Notes: a model not told the origin generated them from the letters alone. Positions 1-16,460 are shown, counted from the stretch's first letter. The stretch is 64,000 nucleotides of DNA from Pelecanus crispus (GCF_030463565.1 NC_134656.1:2113001-2177000), one strand, 5' to 3'. Translations and numbers: made by a program.

Positions 1-4427
<4,427 letters not shown>

Positions 4428-7400
4428 AGCATGCTGGCTTCAGCTGCGTTAGTCATCTCTGTAGGACTTGTCTGCTTACCTGCTTTCGGTGCATTCGCCC
4501 TTCCAGTGGCACAGATTTCGGAGGACAGGAGATCGGTAGCGATATGAAAGATCTTTCTTCCAAAAAGAAAAGCCGCTTCCTTCTCTTCCCAGCGATAGCG
4601 CTCTTGGCTCGCACGGCGCGGGCATCGGCTTCTGTGGCACGTCTGAACGTTGCTGGTGTCACGTAGGAGAGACGAGCCGTCTTGTGAGGCTCTGTTGGCG
4701 TTTTCGTTTTGATGCCCGAATCCCCCCCTGTAAATACAAGCTTTAATTAGTGCTTGTATGGATTCTGAGGTTCAGCAGCTCCTCTGGTTTCTTCCCTAGC
4801 ATGCATTCCCATCCTGTCCTGTCTCCCTTTGTGCAGTTTCTTTACTGTTTGGCCCGTCTGATGCCGGTTCCTTGCCAGCAGATCCGATTTGTTGCTGTTT
4901 GCATGTCCTCAGAGGAGACGAGTGGAGTTCTCGGGGGGGAAGACCAGCAGCTGAGGGGAAGGGCTGGGCTTTTGTTTTAGTTTTTTTAGGTTTTTTTGCC
5001 ACAAGCCTGGTTTAGCTTGGTCTCCTCTGCTGGCAAGCTGCAGCACAACTCAGAAGTATTCCTCAAGCCTGAGCAGATGGAGCATTTTGCGATACTCAAG
5101 AGCGTATTTTTAGAGAACTTCTCCTCAATTTTTTAAATGTACATAGTATAACCTTATTCTTTTAGGTGTCCGAGTTCATTAAGCACATTCAGCACAGTGG
5201 TATTTTAGAGTAACAAGGCAAAATCCAGCAATCCCCGAAAGCCCTTTTGAAGGAACAACCTTTATTTGGAGCCGTTGGGAGACTGCACTTTCACAGCAGC
5301 CCCTGCTTTTGGTTGGGATGTTTGGGAAGGCTCTTGAAGTGCAAGTGGGAAAAAGCAAATTTGTGCAAGGAAAAGCTTTGTGTTTGGGACCCTTTATAAG
5401 CTGTCTTCAATTTTCTGTACTTGTGATCTGTATTATTTTGACCCCCCACTAAAAACCTGACTTTCTTGTGATCGTTGACCGAAAAGCTGTAATGTCTTAC
5501 ATGTTAGGATATAGCAAAAGTATCCAGGTTTGCGTATGCGCGTTATAGAATGTATTTAGTTGGAGGAGAAAACCCCTTATCACTTGTTTGGACAACATGT
5601 ATAAAATACAGCTTGGGGTGGGTTTTTTTTTTTGTTTCCTTGCGTTCTCTTTGAATGTGGTCTTGCCCTTTGACTCTGACTGGGAAGAGTGGGGTCTGAT
5701 AGCAGAAACCTTTGAACTTATCAGGCTCCCAGCACTCTGGGAACGTATCTGCCAGCGGTGGTTACACCAAGTTGTGCTACAGCCTTTTGCCAAAAAGGAT
5801 GAGAAGCCCGTCTTTTAACACTGAAGTAGAAACGGTTGGTCTTGAAGCGAAAACCTTGTTTTTTTCGGGTTTATAATGGAAACTCTCGTGCTTTCTCTTG
5901 AATAGCTGGTGAAAGAGTGTGAAGCTGCATTTTTGGTAAGGAGGGGTGTAGAGCACGGATATCCCGTGGAATTGTAGTTTCCCAAAGGTGAGTGAGAGGC
6001 GTTGGGAGTTGAGAGACTCTTGCTCAGGGATTTTGTGCCATCGCTGGCATCCTTCCTGTACGTGGGCTTCCGCAAAGGGGAAGGGAGGGGAGTTTGGGAA
6101 GGAGAACGGAGACATCGCTCTTGTGGAAAGGAGAGGGTAGACGTGTGGGGCGGGAACGTGGCCAGACAAGGATTCCAAGACTGAGTCAGAAACTGCAGGA
6201 GGAAAAAAAAAAAAAAAAGTTAAAAACCAGCTTTCAACGCGTGCTGTCCTTCAGCCCCTTGTGCTTCTCACGCGGCGTTTACTCTTCCTCCATAATGTGA
6301 TCTGCGTAAGTGCTCGGGCGTGGGGATTGCACCCCGCATCTCTGGGAAGGGAACGCGGCATTTCGGTGGCTGCGGCACTTCTGGCGATGTGCTCGGGAAG
6401 GTACGTAAATCCCCCTGCCCCGTTTGGCGGCTGTGGCGTTGAGATGGGGAAGGACGGTCGGGAGCGCAGCGGCGTGGCTGTTCTCGCCGGAGAGACTCCG
6501 TAATGAGCGTTTGGAACGTCTCCATCGAGCCGGGTACTGTGTGTGTGCCCGCGGATCGGGATCCGTGCGCTTCCCCTGCCCCTTGCTCGGGTGGTAGCAC
6601 CACGTCCCTCAAGGATTTGTTGGGAAAGGCTACCGGAGAGCCCGGGACCGAGAAAACACACGGGAAGGACTTGCTGGGGAGTTGCTCCACGTGGGTGGCG
6701 AGAGGAGAGATCGTTTCCCAGCGCCGCGCACGGAGACGCGGGCGAGGGGACCCTCGCTGGGCGCTGCCCGCGTCCTCGCAGCACCCAGCTCCTTTTGCCG
6801 CCCGCTCTTTGCATCCGCAGCTTCCCTTTCCCCCGCCCGGGGGGTGTGTTCCTTGGCTTGCTGGGGTTTGGGTTTGGTGTTTGTTTTTTTTTTTTTAGAT
6901 GAAAGGGATCATCAATCTTAGAGCCTTTTACTGTTTGTAGAAGTCTTTGTGTTTTTTTTAAATGGATTACGGCACCTACAGATTTTAACTATATATGGAG
7001 CTCAATAAACAAGTTATATGGGCCCTGTCGTCAGCGGCACGTTGTCGCGTATGCTGTGGTTCCCACTTTGCGTGGAGGAACGTTCTTGCCAAGCTAAGAG
7101 CTGGATTATTCAACCATTTGCTTTATCTCTTGCTAAAATGCACACGTTCCACTCTTCAGCGGAGCCTTGTTGCTGTCAGTTGTTTTGTTTTTTTTTATTG
7201 CATCTTGTACAAAAGCAACCGAAACTTGAGTGCGGGCGGTCTTCTGTTGATGTGCCTTGCTGAAAGCTCGGCGAGGAAGCACGCGGGGGGCACGGGACCC
7301 CCATGCGGGGAGGTGTTTTCGGGGTCTGGCGCTGGACAGTCGCTTGTACGTGGCACGCGGTTGTGAGCGCTGAGCGGGGTCAGCGAAGCCAGACCCCTAC

Positions 7401-7649
7401 GGATCAACGCCAACAGAAACCGAAACCGGGGTGCTCGGCGTTCCTGGGCTCTGGCACACCTTTGCAGCACGAAACACGGCCCCGGCCCGGCTCTACCTCC
7501 GCCTGCCGCGCTCCGGCCTCGGGCCCCGCCGCGCTTCGGATCCCCGGGTGGGTGAGACCGTGGGGTGCTGTCTCTGCTTGGCCCCTTTGGGCCTTTTGGG
7601 GCTGAGGGAGCCTCTCCTACCCTGACGCTTTGGCCACCACCGCTCACCG
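4428..7649 (+). other. PRPF6 3' UTR and downstream flank
   Basis: The sequence is AT-rich to about 6,300 and then becomes GC-rich. No ORF resembles a known protein. A canonical AATAAA lies at 7004-7009 and a weak AATACA variant at about 4,732; either could end the PRPF6 transcript, but neither is proven. An A16 tract lies at about 6,203-6,218 and T-runs near 5,625 and 6,885. The 6,250-7,600 part is CpG-rich without a recognisable gene. Confidence 0.4.
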
Positions 7650-8125
7650 AGAGCCCGGACGGGTCCCCTCTTAGCCGGGACCGCTCCCCCACAGCCGGAC
7701 CACTTCCCCCTTAGCCGGGACCGGTTCCCCCCCTTAGCCGGGACCGGTTCCCCCCCTTAGCCGGGACCGGTTCCCCCCCTAGCCGGGACCGGTCCCCCCT
7801 TAGCCAGGACTGGTCCCCCCCTAGCCAGGACCTGTCCCCCACAGCTGGACGGGTCCCCCCTTAGCCCAGACCGGTTCCCCCCCTAGCCAGGACCTGTCCC
7901 CCACAGCCGGACCAGTTCCCCCTTAGCCAGGACCTGTCCTGCTTAGTGGGACTGGTCCCCCCTTAACCAGGACTGGTTCCCCCTTAGCTCGGACGGGTCC
8001 CCCCTTAGCCCGGACCTGTCCCCCACAGCCGGACCGGTCCCCCCTTAGCCAGGACCTGTCCACCTTAGCCGGGTCCGGTTCCCCCTTTGCCGGGACCTGT
8101 TCCCCCTTAGCGGGACCGGTCCCCC
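7650..8125. repeat. C-rich minisatellite, unit about 20-25 bp
   Basis: Degenerate tandem copies of CCCCTTAGCCGGGACCGGTT-type units with runs of 5-7 C, roughly 20 copies. The complementary strand has regularly spaced G-runs, so G-quadruplexes are possible. It directly abuts the CpG-rich segment proposed as the C20orf204 promoter. Confidence 0.85.
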
Positions 8126-8640
8126 GCAGCCCCCGGCGTGACCCCCCGACCCCCTCTCCCTGCCTTCGCCGCCGCCTTCCCTTCCCCGGCCTCAGCCGGT
8201 GCCCGGGGGGAGCAGCCGGTGCCCGGGGGGGGCCGGTGCCCGGGGGGAGCAGCCGGTGCCCGGGGGGAGCAGCCGGTGCCCGGGGGGGCCGGGGCCGGGG
8301 CTGGGCCGGCGGCGGTGTGGCCGCCGTGTCCCGTCCCCCCCCGCGGCGGCCGGGCCCGTCCCCTCCCACCGTGGAGCCAAGTTCAAACCGCGGGCCCCGG
8401 CGGAGCGGGACGCGGCGAAGGGGCCGGGCCGGGCCGGGGTCCCCGGGAGCCGCCGCAGGCTCCGCGCCGGCGGCCCCCGCAGCGCCCGCGGGGCCCCATG
8501 GTGAGTGCGCCGGGGCCGCTGCCCCTTCCCCGGCCGGGGGTCGCGGGTGGGGGTGGCCCGCTGCACCCCCTGCCCGCACCCCCTGCCCGCACCCCCGCCG
8601 CGCCGGGACGGGGTGGGCTCGGCCCGGGTGGGACCCGCGG
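8126..8640 (+). promoter_or_regulatory. C20orf204: CpG island, candidate promoter and first exon of C20orf204
   Basis: Extremely CpG-dense sequence with several GGGCCGGG and CCGCGG motifs and no TATA box. It ends with an ATG at 8498-8500 directly followed by the strong donor GTGAGTGC. The location upstream of the C20orf204 exons, the CpG density and the donor make it the best promoter/first-exon candidate. The transcription start cannot be placed from sequence. Confidence 0.5.
8195..8300. repeat. 20-bp GC-rich tandem repeat inside the CpG island
   Basis: About five copies of a GCAGCCGGTGCCCGGGGGGA unit, some shortened. Each carries a run of six or more G, a good quadruplex former next to the presumed promoter. 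Confidence 0.85.
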
Positions 8641-11600
8641 TGGCCGGGATGGGGCTCGGGACCCCTCGGGACGCGGCCGGTTCTGCTGGGATGGGGCTTG
8701 GAGCGAGCGGGAGAGGGGTCGGGAAGGGGACTCGGACTGGTGGGGATGGGGTTGGTCCGGCCAGGAAAGGGCTTGGATCTGTGGGAACGGGGCTGGGGTC
8801 TGTCAGGATGGGGCTTGGATCCAGCTGGGAGGGTCGCGGTGGGATGGAGCCAGTGGGGAAGGGGCTCTGGTCCGGCTGGGAGGGCTGGTCCAGAGGGACC
8901 AGGCTGCCCGTGGCCAGGATGGGGCTGGGACCCATCCACAATGGGGCTGGGAGCCAGGTGGGATGGGGCTGGGACCCATCTGCAATGGGGCTGGGATCTG
9001 GCCAGCATGGGGCTGGGACCCATCTGCAATGGGGCTGGGATCTGGCCAGGATGGGGCTGGGAGCCGGGTGGGATGGGGCTGGGAGCCATCTGCAATGGGG
9101 CTGGGAGCCGGGTGGGATGGGGCTGGGACCCATCTGCAATGGGGCTGGGATCTGGCCAGCATGGGGCTGGGAGCCGGGTGGGATGGGGCTGGGACCGATC
9201 TGCAATGGGGCTGGGATCTGGCCAGGATGGGGCTGGGACCGATCTGCAATGGGGCTGGGATCTGGCCAGCATGGGGCTGGGAGCCATCTGCAATGGGGCT
9301 GGGAGCCGGGTGGGATGGGGCTGGGACCGATCCGCAGTGGGGCTGGGACCCATCCGCAATGGGGCTGGGAGCCGGGTGGGATGCGGCTGGGACCCATCTG
9401 CAATGGGGCTGGGAGCCATCCGCAATGGGGCTGGGATCTGGCCAGGATGGGGCTGGGACCCATCCGCAATGGGGCTGGGATCTGGCCAGGATGGGGCTGG
9501 GACCCACCGGAGGGTCCATCTCCAGCCGGGGGTGCTGGGGCTCTGGGTGGTGGCAGGGTCCCTTTGGACAGGAGGGGGTCGGGGACGGGGTCCCCCATCC
9601 CAGCGGGGCTCTGGGCAGGCAGCAGGCGTTGCCCCTCGCTGCCTGGAGCTGGCAGGAGTGCCAGCGGGAGCCGCTCTATCAATCATGGTGATTTCCCTTA
9701 TCTCCTCGTGTTTGCTGGAGGATTAGAGCCGAGGAAGAGATTAGCTTCCCCTGCCAGGCTGCGAGCGTCCTGCACCCGCGCTCCCCGGGCTGCCCCTTCC
9801 CTGCCAGCCCTCCCATGGGAAGGGATGCGCCTAATCCCAGCGCTGTCCTGCCCGCCCGCAGCTTGCCGCTGCGGGGATGGCAACGAGGGGAGAAGGAATA
9901 ACTGCAAACCGGCCGCTGAGCTCCTCTTCCTTCATCCCGAAGGGTGGGAAGCGATGGCCAGGATGGGGGGTTTGCCGGTTTCGTCTCTCCCCTGCACCCC
10001 TCTCTTGTCACCGCTGCTTCCCTGCTCTCTGTGGGGGTGGTGGGAAGCACCTACGGCACCCCCCGAGCTCCTGCCCCGGCTGCTCGCCGAGCTTTTTTAA
10101 CTGCAGGCTGCGCTTCCTCCCGTGCTGAGGGCTGAGAGGCTGGTGCCAGGCTCGGCTGCCTGGAAATGCTCTAAGTGGTGTGCTTTCTCCTGGAATTTGG
10201 TCCCAGTTGTTTAATAAGCCACTTCAGGGAAGTCATTCCCAGTTTAATGGTAAAATCGCATGGCCTTGTCTTCTTGGCGGCAGAGGCTTCCTGAGAGCAA
10301 CCCTTAGACTTTGGACAGGGTGTCCTCATGGAAGCAGCGCTCTCCTTTGGCGTCCTGCAGGACTGTACCCTCGGCTCTCCGCTGAATCGCCTCTGGGGCG
10401 AGAGCTCTCTGTGGCTCTGCAGAGAGCAAAGCCAGCGGCGCGGGGAGGCTCTCCCCGGCACGGAAGGCGCGTGGTGATTAAGGAAGCTGAAGAGCCCAGC
10501 GGGATTCGTGGCGGTTGCGTGTGGATCTGCTCGTCTCCTCGCGTGCGCTTCTGCTGCGAGGTGACGCCTGCGTCCGTGGGCTCCCAGACTTGCGGCGCGC
10601 TTGGGCTTCGCCTGGTGTTAAGCTGCCGTCGCCCCTGCTGAGCTGTGGGAGCGGGAGGGTGGGCAGTCTTCCTCGCCCTTTTGGAGCCGGGAGCAGCCCT
10701 TTACGGAGCGGGGAGCACGGAGCGGATGCAGGTTTTACAAACCCTCCAGGTTCCCACCGACGGGCAGGATGGATGGCGTCTACCTGGGCTCCCGCTTCAG
10801 CAAGGGAACTTCTTTCTTCTGGCTTCTCCGAGCAAAAGGCCAAGCCCGAGAGGCCGGCGTGGCTGGGACGGCAGCGAACCCGCCGAGATGCGAGCTGGGG
10901 CCCGGGGCGGGCGGGTGCTGGCAGCAGGCAGAGCTGCCGGCCCCTTCTCCCCTGCGTGCTTTGGCCGCAGCGCAGGGCTTGCGCGTTTGGAAGAAGCTGA
11001 GCTGCTTTCTGCCTGCCCGGACCTGATGCCCGGAGAGGGGGAGATGGGGGGGAGTTTTTGAGGGCTTTTGCCCGCAAACGGCAGATGATGGAAATGCCCC
11101 GCTGCCAGGATGGGGCCGCAGCGCTGGGCCATCTCTCAGCAACGCGGGGACGCGTCGGGCTCCTTTCCTGGCAGATGCCGTGCTTTCCATCCTCGCCCCG
11201 CTGCTGTGGGACTGCTCAAATATCCCCAGTCCCGGTCACCTGAGGTTGCGCTGGCTTTTCTTCAAGGCCCTGGCACTCATCCCTCGGAGGGTCCGGCCTC
11301 CCCCTCCCTGTGCTTCCCCGCCAGCTCAGATGTCAGCGCTTGGGTTTCCCCTCTCTGCCGGGGCCGGCTCGGGGCTGCCGGGAAGGCTTGGAGCTGGGAG
11401 GCAGCCGGGACGCGCTGGCGAGAGCAGGCGCTTGTGCTGCTTCGATCTGGCTCTTGCATGAGGGCACCCGAGCCTTGGGACGAGTCCGGGCTGCGTGGGA
11501 GCTGCAAAAAATGCTGAATAACTGCGTCCGTGCTGCGGGGTTTGCAGGGGTGCCGAGAGCATCCCTTCCGAGGGTGCCTGAAACCGTTGGCGTCAAGGCG

Positions 11601-14592
11601 TGGAGGTTTGCTGGCAGGGAACCAGGCGGCTCCCTGCCTCCTCTCCAAAAAGCAGGGCACGTCCCTTTGTGCTCCCCTTGATTTTCGGTGGTTGAGGGTC
11701 TGGGCTTGAAATGCCACCAGCTGGGGAGGTACTGGGGACCCTGTTGGGGCAGAGAGCTTGGGGACAGATCCTACAGGCTACAGCCATCCCTGCCACACCT
11801 CTGCGCCCGGTACCCGGCTGCTAGCACCGGAGAGAGCGCGGTGGGTGCTGCGGGCAGCACTGCCTGGACTGGGATGAAGCCGGAGCAGTTTCTCAAGGGC
11901 TTTGCTCCAAGACGATGCGGTCAGGCTGGGGGGATGTCCTCCGGGAGAGGAGGCAGGTGCTTTCCCTCCTACACACGCTGCATCTGCAGAGGCGGGAGCA
12001 GCATCCCTGCATCCCCGGCTTCCTTCCTGGCTGACACCGAGCACTTCCCCACGCAGATTCTCCCGCGGGCGCTCTCCTGCGCTGTTCTGCTCCTCCTGCT
12101 CGTCGCTGTGCTGAGCAGAGGGAAGAGGTGCAGCATCGCCAAAATCCTCCGGCAGTACCGCGCCGTCATCTTCCACGAGATCCAGAACCTGGTGAGCGGC
12201 GGGGCAGTCTGCCCGGGGCCCCAGCTCCCTGCTCCGGGGCATGCTGCCAAGCTGGATGCAGCCCCGCTACGGGATGCGGGTGGGAAGGGATGAACCTGGA
12301 AAGCTTAGAATGGGGTTGGCCACTTTGCTGGCGTTTCTGGGGGGAGCGCTGCGTTTAAATGGGGGATTCCTGCTCCGCGTGGGAGGCATGGATGCTTCGG
12401 AGTGCCTGATCTCCTTGCTTTATTTATCCAGAAAAACCTGAGTGGGTCAGAGGACAGGAGCGGAAGGGCCGGGCCAGCTTGTCGTTCAGACAAGGTGAGC
12501 ACCAAGGGACCCAGGGCTGGGGCATCGTGTGGGCTGAGCCCCCAGGGAGCCGTCGAGCCCCCCTCCCCGCCCGGGGCCGCCTGCTTCTCTCCTCTCCAGG
12601 ACCAGAAGATCCTGCTCTCCATCTACAACATCAGCATGTCCCTGCGGGAGGTGGCGGCCGGCACCCTGCGCAGCCCCGAGGAGCTGGCGGTGCGGAAGGT
12701 GGCCAGAAACACTGACTTCGTGCTCAGGGAAAACTGCAAGAAAATCAGCAAGGTGGGAACCCTGCCCCTTCCCAGTCACCCCAGTGGCTCCCAGTTCCGC
12801 AGCACATGGGCTGCAGGCAGAGCCTGCCCTGTTGTGTGCTCTCCTGGCTGTGCATCCTGGGGGGTGAAGGTCCGAGCTGGGGTTGGTGAAGGTCCGAGCT
12901 GGGGTTGTGAAGGTCCGAGCTGGGGTTGTGAAGGTCCATGCTGGGTTAGTGAAGGTCCGAGCTGGGGTTGGTGAAGGTCCATGCTGGGTTGGTGAAGGTC
13001 CATGCTGGGTTGGTGAAGGTCCATGCTGGGGTTGGTGAAGGTCCGAGCTGGGGTTGTGAAGGTCCATGCTGGGGTTGTGAAGGTCCATGCTGGGGTTGTG
13101 AAGGTCCGAGCTGGGGTTGGTGAAGGTCCGAGCTGGGGTTGTGAAGGTCCATGCTGGGGTTGTGAAGGTCCGAGCTGGGGTTGGTGAAGGTCCGAGCTGG
13201 GGTTGATGAAGGTCCGAGCTGGGGTTGTGAAGGTCCATGCTGGGTTGGTGAAGGTCCGAGCTGGGGTTGGTGAAGGTCCATGCTGGGTTGGTGAAGGTCC
13301 AAGCTGGGGTTGTGAAGGTCCATGCTGGGGTTGTAAAGGTCCGAGCTGGGGTTGTGAAGGTCCATGCTGGGGTTTGTGAAGGTCCGTGCTGGGGTTGTGA
13401 AGGTCCATGCTGGGTTGGTGAAGGTCCGTGCTGGGGTTGTGAAGGTCCGTGCTGGGGTTGTGAAGGTCCATGCTGGGTTGGTGAAGGTCCGTGCTGGGGT
13501 TTGTGAAGGTCCATGCTGGGTTGGTGAAGGTCCGAGCTGGGGTTGGTGAAGGTCCGAGCTGGGGTTGGTGAAGGTCCATGCTGGGGTTGGTGAAGGTCCA
13601 TGCTGGGGTTGGTGAAGGTTCATGCTGGGTTTGAGACTGGGGGATGCTGGTGGCACGTCCTGGTGAGCTTTAAGCTTGCCGAGGAAGGAAGTTCGGCTGC
13701 GGCAGTGTGGGACAGGCTGCTGGGTTTTTACCAGCAGCTCCCAAGTGGGTTTGTCTGCCCGTGCCGCCATGCCGCGGCTGGTGGGAACACAGAGCTTCGT
13801 CCCGGTGGGATGCTTGCCCAGTGGGTGGGCACACCCAGTCCCGCTCTTGCGCCCGGGTGCTTGTAGGCAGGAACTGGGATTTCTCCCCATAGAGCTGGTC
13901 TCGGCTCCCCCGGCATCCCCGGGGCTCTGCTGGGGAAACCCCGGCCGGGAGGATCTCCGATGGCAGCCACCAGCAACTCATTAACGAGCGGGGAAACCCC
14001 CGGGCAGCGAAGCCAGGCTCTGCCTGGCTCTGGCACGGTGCTGGGGTCACCCTCCCCGCCATCGCCGGGGAAATCGGCTGGGGCTCACCCTGCCGGGGGG
14101 TCTGCTGGTGTGGGGCGGAGGTGCCGCTGGTCTGGAAAGCTGCCCGCAGACCCAACCTGGCCGTCTGTCCTGGCGTGGATGTGCCGTGGGGTGTGTGCTG
14201 CCAGCTCGGGGGGGGGGGGGACGGCCAGCTCCGGGGACCCGAGAGCACGTCCTCGCTGCGGCCACGGGTGGTTTGGCCACCCTGACCTGCAGCTGTGCCC
14301 GCGCACACCTCGTAGGCGTGGGGGGTGATGTCCCAGGCGCGTCCTCGGTGCTGGGGCGGTGGCTTTTGTCCCCCTGACTAACGCCTGCGTGGTGGTGATG
14401 GGGAGTGTTTCTGCTCCCTCGGCATGCTGACCGCAGAGCCCGCCGCGCATCCCGGCACAGCCCCGGCGCTGGGGACCCGGCCACAGGAGGAAGCAGCTGC
14501 GGGAGATCAGGAGGAAGGCGGAGAGGCTGGCGACCTGCTGGGAGAAGCTCTACGCCCTGCACGCACCCCGCCGCGCCCCGCGGGACTCCTAG
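8498..14592 (+). CDS. C20orf204: C20orf204 orthologue: small secreted protein, five coding exons
   Basis: Coding exons: 8498-8500 (ATG only, inferred), 12057-12191, 12432-12494, 12600-12752 and 14437-14592 (stop TAG 14590-14592). All junctions are phase 0 with GT donors and AG acceptors. The product is 169 aa; human C20orf204 is about 189. Shared with the human protein, from memory: an LRQYRAVIF-type helix (residues 32-40), KNLS (47-50), ILLSI (71-75) and the C-terminal ATCWEKL-AL block. Residues 2-20 form a hydrophobic signal peptide. Cysteines 26, 63, 113 and 152 match human cysteines, and N48-L-S and N77-I-S are glycosylation sequons. A secreted, helical, probably two-disulfide glycoprotein is inferred; receptor and function are unknown. 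Introns 1 and 3 contain minisatellites. The three long internal exons and the last exon are secure. The start codon is the weak point: without the first exon, only a read-through start upstream of 12,057 is available. Confidence 0.85.
8645..9515. repeat. 22-bp G-rich minisatellite in C20orf204 intron 1
   Basis: Units of ATGGGGCTGGGA followed by CCCATCTGCA, TCTGGCCAGC or GCCGGGTGGG alternate as three 22-bp subtypes, about 26 clean copies from 8,930, with degenerate copies back to about 8,645. The subtypes occur in recurring higher-order combinations. No stop codon occurs in several frames of either strand, which creates spurious ORFs of about 500 codons. Confidence 0.93.
9516..12056 (+). other. 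C20orf204: Remainder of C20orf204 intron 1
   Basis: GC-rich unique sequence with no recognisable protein, RNA gene or transposon. It ends in the acceptor TTCCCCACGCAG at 12,045-12,056. Open frames here are short-range products of high GC. An unrecognised non-coding 5' exon of C20orf204 could lie here. Confidence 0.5.
12863..13632. repeat. 21-22-bp minisatellite in C20orf204 intron 3
   Basis: About 35 copies of GTGAAGGTCCGAGCTGGGGT-TG with the variants CATGCT and CGTGCT in the middle and GGTTG or GGTTGG at the junction. The G-rich strand is the sense strand of the gene. It fills nearly half of the intron between the exons at 12600-12752 and 14437-14592. Confidence 0.95.
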
Positions 14593-15475
14593 GGACGCCC
14601 TCGCCACGTGCTGGAGGGACGCGCTGCTCCCGCACCGTGGCTGCCGGCGTCTTGTTTGGAAACCTGGGGCAAATTCAACCCCGAAGGCAGCGGAGTTGCT
14701 ACCGTCAGGTGCCCCAATTGAATTCATCCTCCGGTTTCAAGCGGTACCCGGGGACGGGCCCCTCGCACGTAGCGGGGGCTGGCAGGTTGGTTTGCCGTGG
14801 GATGGCTGCGGCAGGAAGCCGGACCACCAGAAATGTGGGGGAGAAGAAGGGGAAGAGCTGAAAAAAGGAGGCGCGGCGCTGGATTTCTGCGATGCTCCCG
14901 GCCCTGCATCACCTGCTGCTTTCTTGGGGACAACGGTTGCTTTTCGGGGCAGAAAGACGACAGGAGGGACCACGGCTCGGAGGGCTCTGCTGGCAGCGGG
15001 AGCTGCACATCTGCAAGGCTGTGAGGCTGCGGAGAGGGACACGCGTCCCTAGGGTGCTGCTGGGACATGCTGAGCAGCCGGGCACCTGTGGTGGACGGGG
15101 AAACCTGGGTGCATCGCTGGGCGCCCGGGGAAGCCTGGGGAGCGCTGGTGCCCGCCGATAAACAGCGAAACCCCAGGCAGCTGTGGGGGCTTGAGACCAA
15201 GGCTCGGCCTCGGGGATGGGCAGCACCCATGGAGGGACCCGGCTGCCCGGCAGTGCGGGTGCCCCGGCACCCCCCGGCAAGGTGAGCCTGGCGGGACGTG
15301 GGGTTTGGTGAGATGAGGAGCATCCTCCCTCATCATCGCGCTCTGCCAGTGCCCCGGCCGGCGTCCCCGCTCCCCTGTTGGGTGGCAAACAGTCTCTGGG
15401 AAGCCAGAAATAAAACCTCTCCTTCCCTGGAAGCCCCTTGGGTGCTTTATCTGGTGACCCAGGGGCTCTTGTGCT
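14593..15475 (+). other. C20orf204: Probable 3' UTR of C20orf204
   Basis: Unique GC-rich sequence after the C20orf204 stop, running to an AATAAA at 15409-15414 with a GT-rich stretch 25-60 bases further on. If that signal is used the 3' UTR is about 830 nt and the transcript ends just before the next minisatellite. Confidence 0.5.
15409..15414 (+). terminator. Candidate polyadenylation signal of C20orf204
   Basis: Canonical AATAAA, the first one downstream of the C20orf204 stop on the sense strand, followed by GGTGCTTTATCTGGTG and a further GTGCTGTGG element resembling a downstream GU-rich element. Confidence 0.55.
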
Positions 15476-16460
15476 GTGGATGGGGCTGGCACGGCGCAGG
15501 GTCTGGGCACGGCACAGGGTCTGGGCACGGCGCAGGGTCCGGGCACAGCGCAGGGTCCGGGCACGGTTGCAGGGTCCGGGCATGGTTGCAGGGTCCGGGC
15601 ATGGTTGCAGGGTCCGGGCACGGTTGCAGGGTCCGGGCATGGGTGCAGGGTCCGGGCATGGGTGCAGGGTCCGGGCATGGGTGCAGGGTCTGGGCACGGT
15701 TGCAGGGTCTGGGCACGGGTGCAGGGTCTGGGCACGGTTGCAGGGTCTGGGCATGGGTGCAGGGTCTGGGCACGGTTGCAGGGTCTGGGCACGGCGCAGG
15801 GTCTGGGCATGGTTGCAGGGTCCGGGCATGGGTGCAGGGTCCGGGCACGGTTGCAGGGTCCGGGCACGGGTGCGGGGTCCGGGCACGGGTGCGGGGTCTG
15901 GGCATGGCGCAGGGTCCGGGCACGGTTGCAGGGTCTGGGCACGGTTGCAGGGTCTGGGCACGGTTGCAGGGTCCAGGCACGGGTGCAGGGTCCGGGCACG
16001 GTTGCAGGGTCCGGGCACGGTTGCAGGGTCCGGGCATGGTGCAGGGTCCGGGCATGGGTGCAGGGTCTGGGCACGGTTGCAGGGTCTGGGCACGGGTGCA
16101 GGGTCTGGGCACGGGTGCAGGGTCTGGGCACGGGTGCAGGGTCTGGGCACGGCGCAGGGTCTGGGCACGGTTGCAGGGTCCGGGCATGGGTGCAGGGTCT
16201 GGGCACGGCGCAGGGTCTGGGCATGGTTGCAGGGTCCGGGCGCGGGTGCAGGGTCCGGGCACGGGTGCGGGGTCCGGGCATGGGTGCGGGGTCTGGGCAT
16301 GGCGCAGGGTCCGGGCACGGTTGCAGGGTCCGGGCACGGTTGCAGGGTCCGGGCACGGGTGCAGGGTCCAGGCACGGTTGCAGGGTCTGGGCACGGGTGC
16401 AGGGTCCGGGCATGGTGCAGGGTCTGGGCATGGGTGCAGGGTCCGGGCATCCGGGCACGA
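15476..16460. repeat. 18-19-bp minisatellite, about 52 copies
   Basis: Tandem GGTTGCAGGGTCCGGGCAC units, with GGGTGC and GGCGC heads and TCTGG or TCCGG middles. One head is a base shorter, giving mixed 18/19-bp periods. Stop-free in several frames on both strands. Confidence 0.95.

Noticed and set aside
7923-9686. Open frames of about 500-590 codons on both strands
   Set aside because: They run through the 22-bp and C-rich minisatellites, are open in several frames at once, and encode only PSPIADGSQPH- or MGLGPICNGAG-type repeats. Absence of stops follows from the unit sequence.
11688-12293. Upstream ATGs in frame with the C20orf204 signal peptide (near 11,874 and 11,934)
   Set aside because: They would place about 40-60 non-hydrophobic residues before the signal peptide and read through a good acceptor at 12,056; the spliced one-codon start is simpler, though not proven.
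12863-16460. CRISPR-like arrays of short repeats
   Set aside because: Units are directly adjacent with no unique spacers, the host genes have introns, and no cas gene exists; these are minisatellites.
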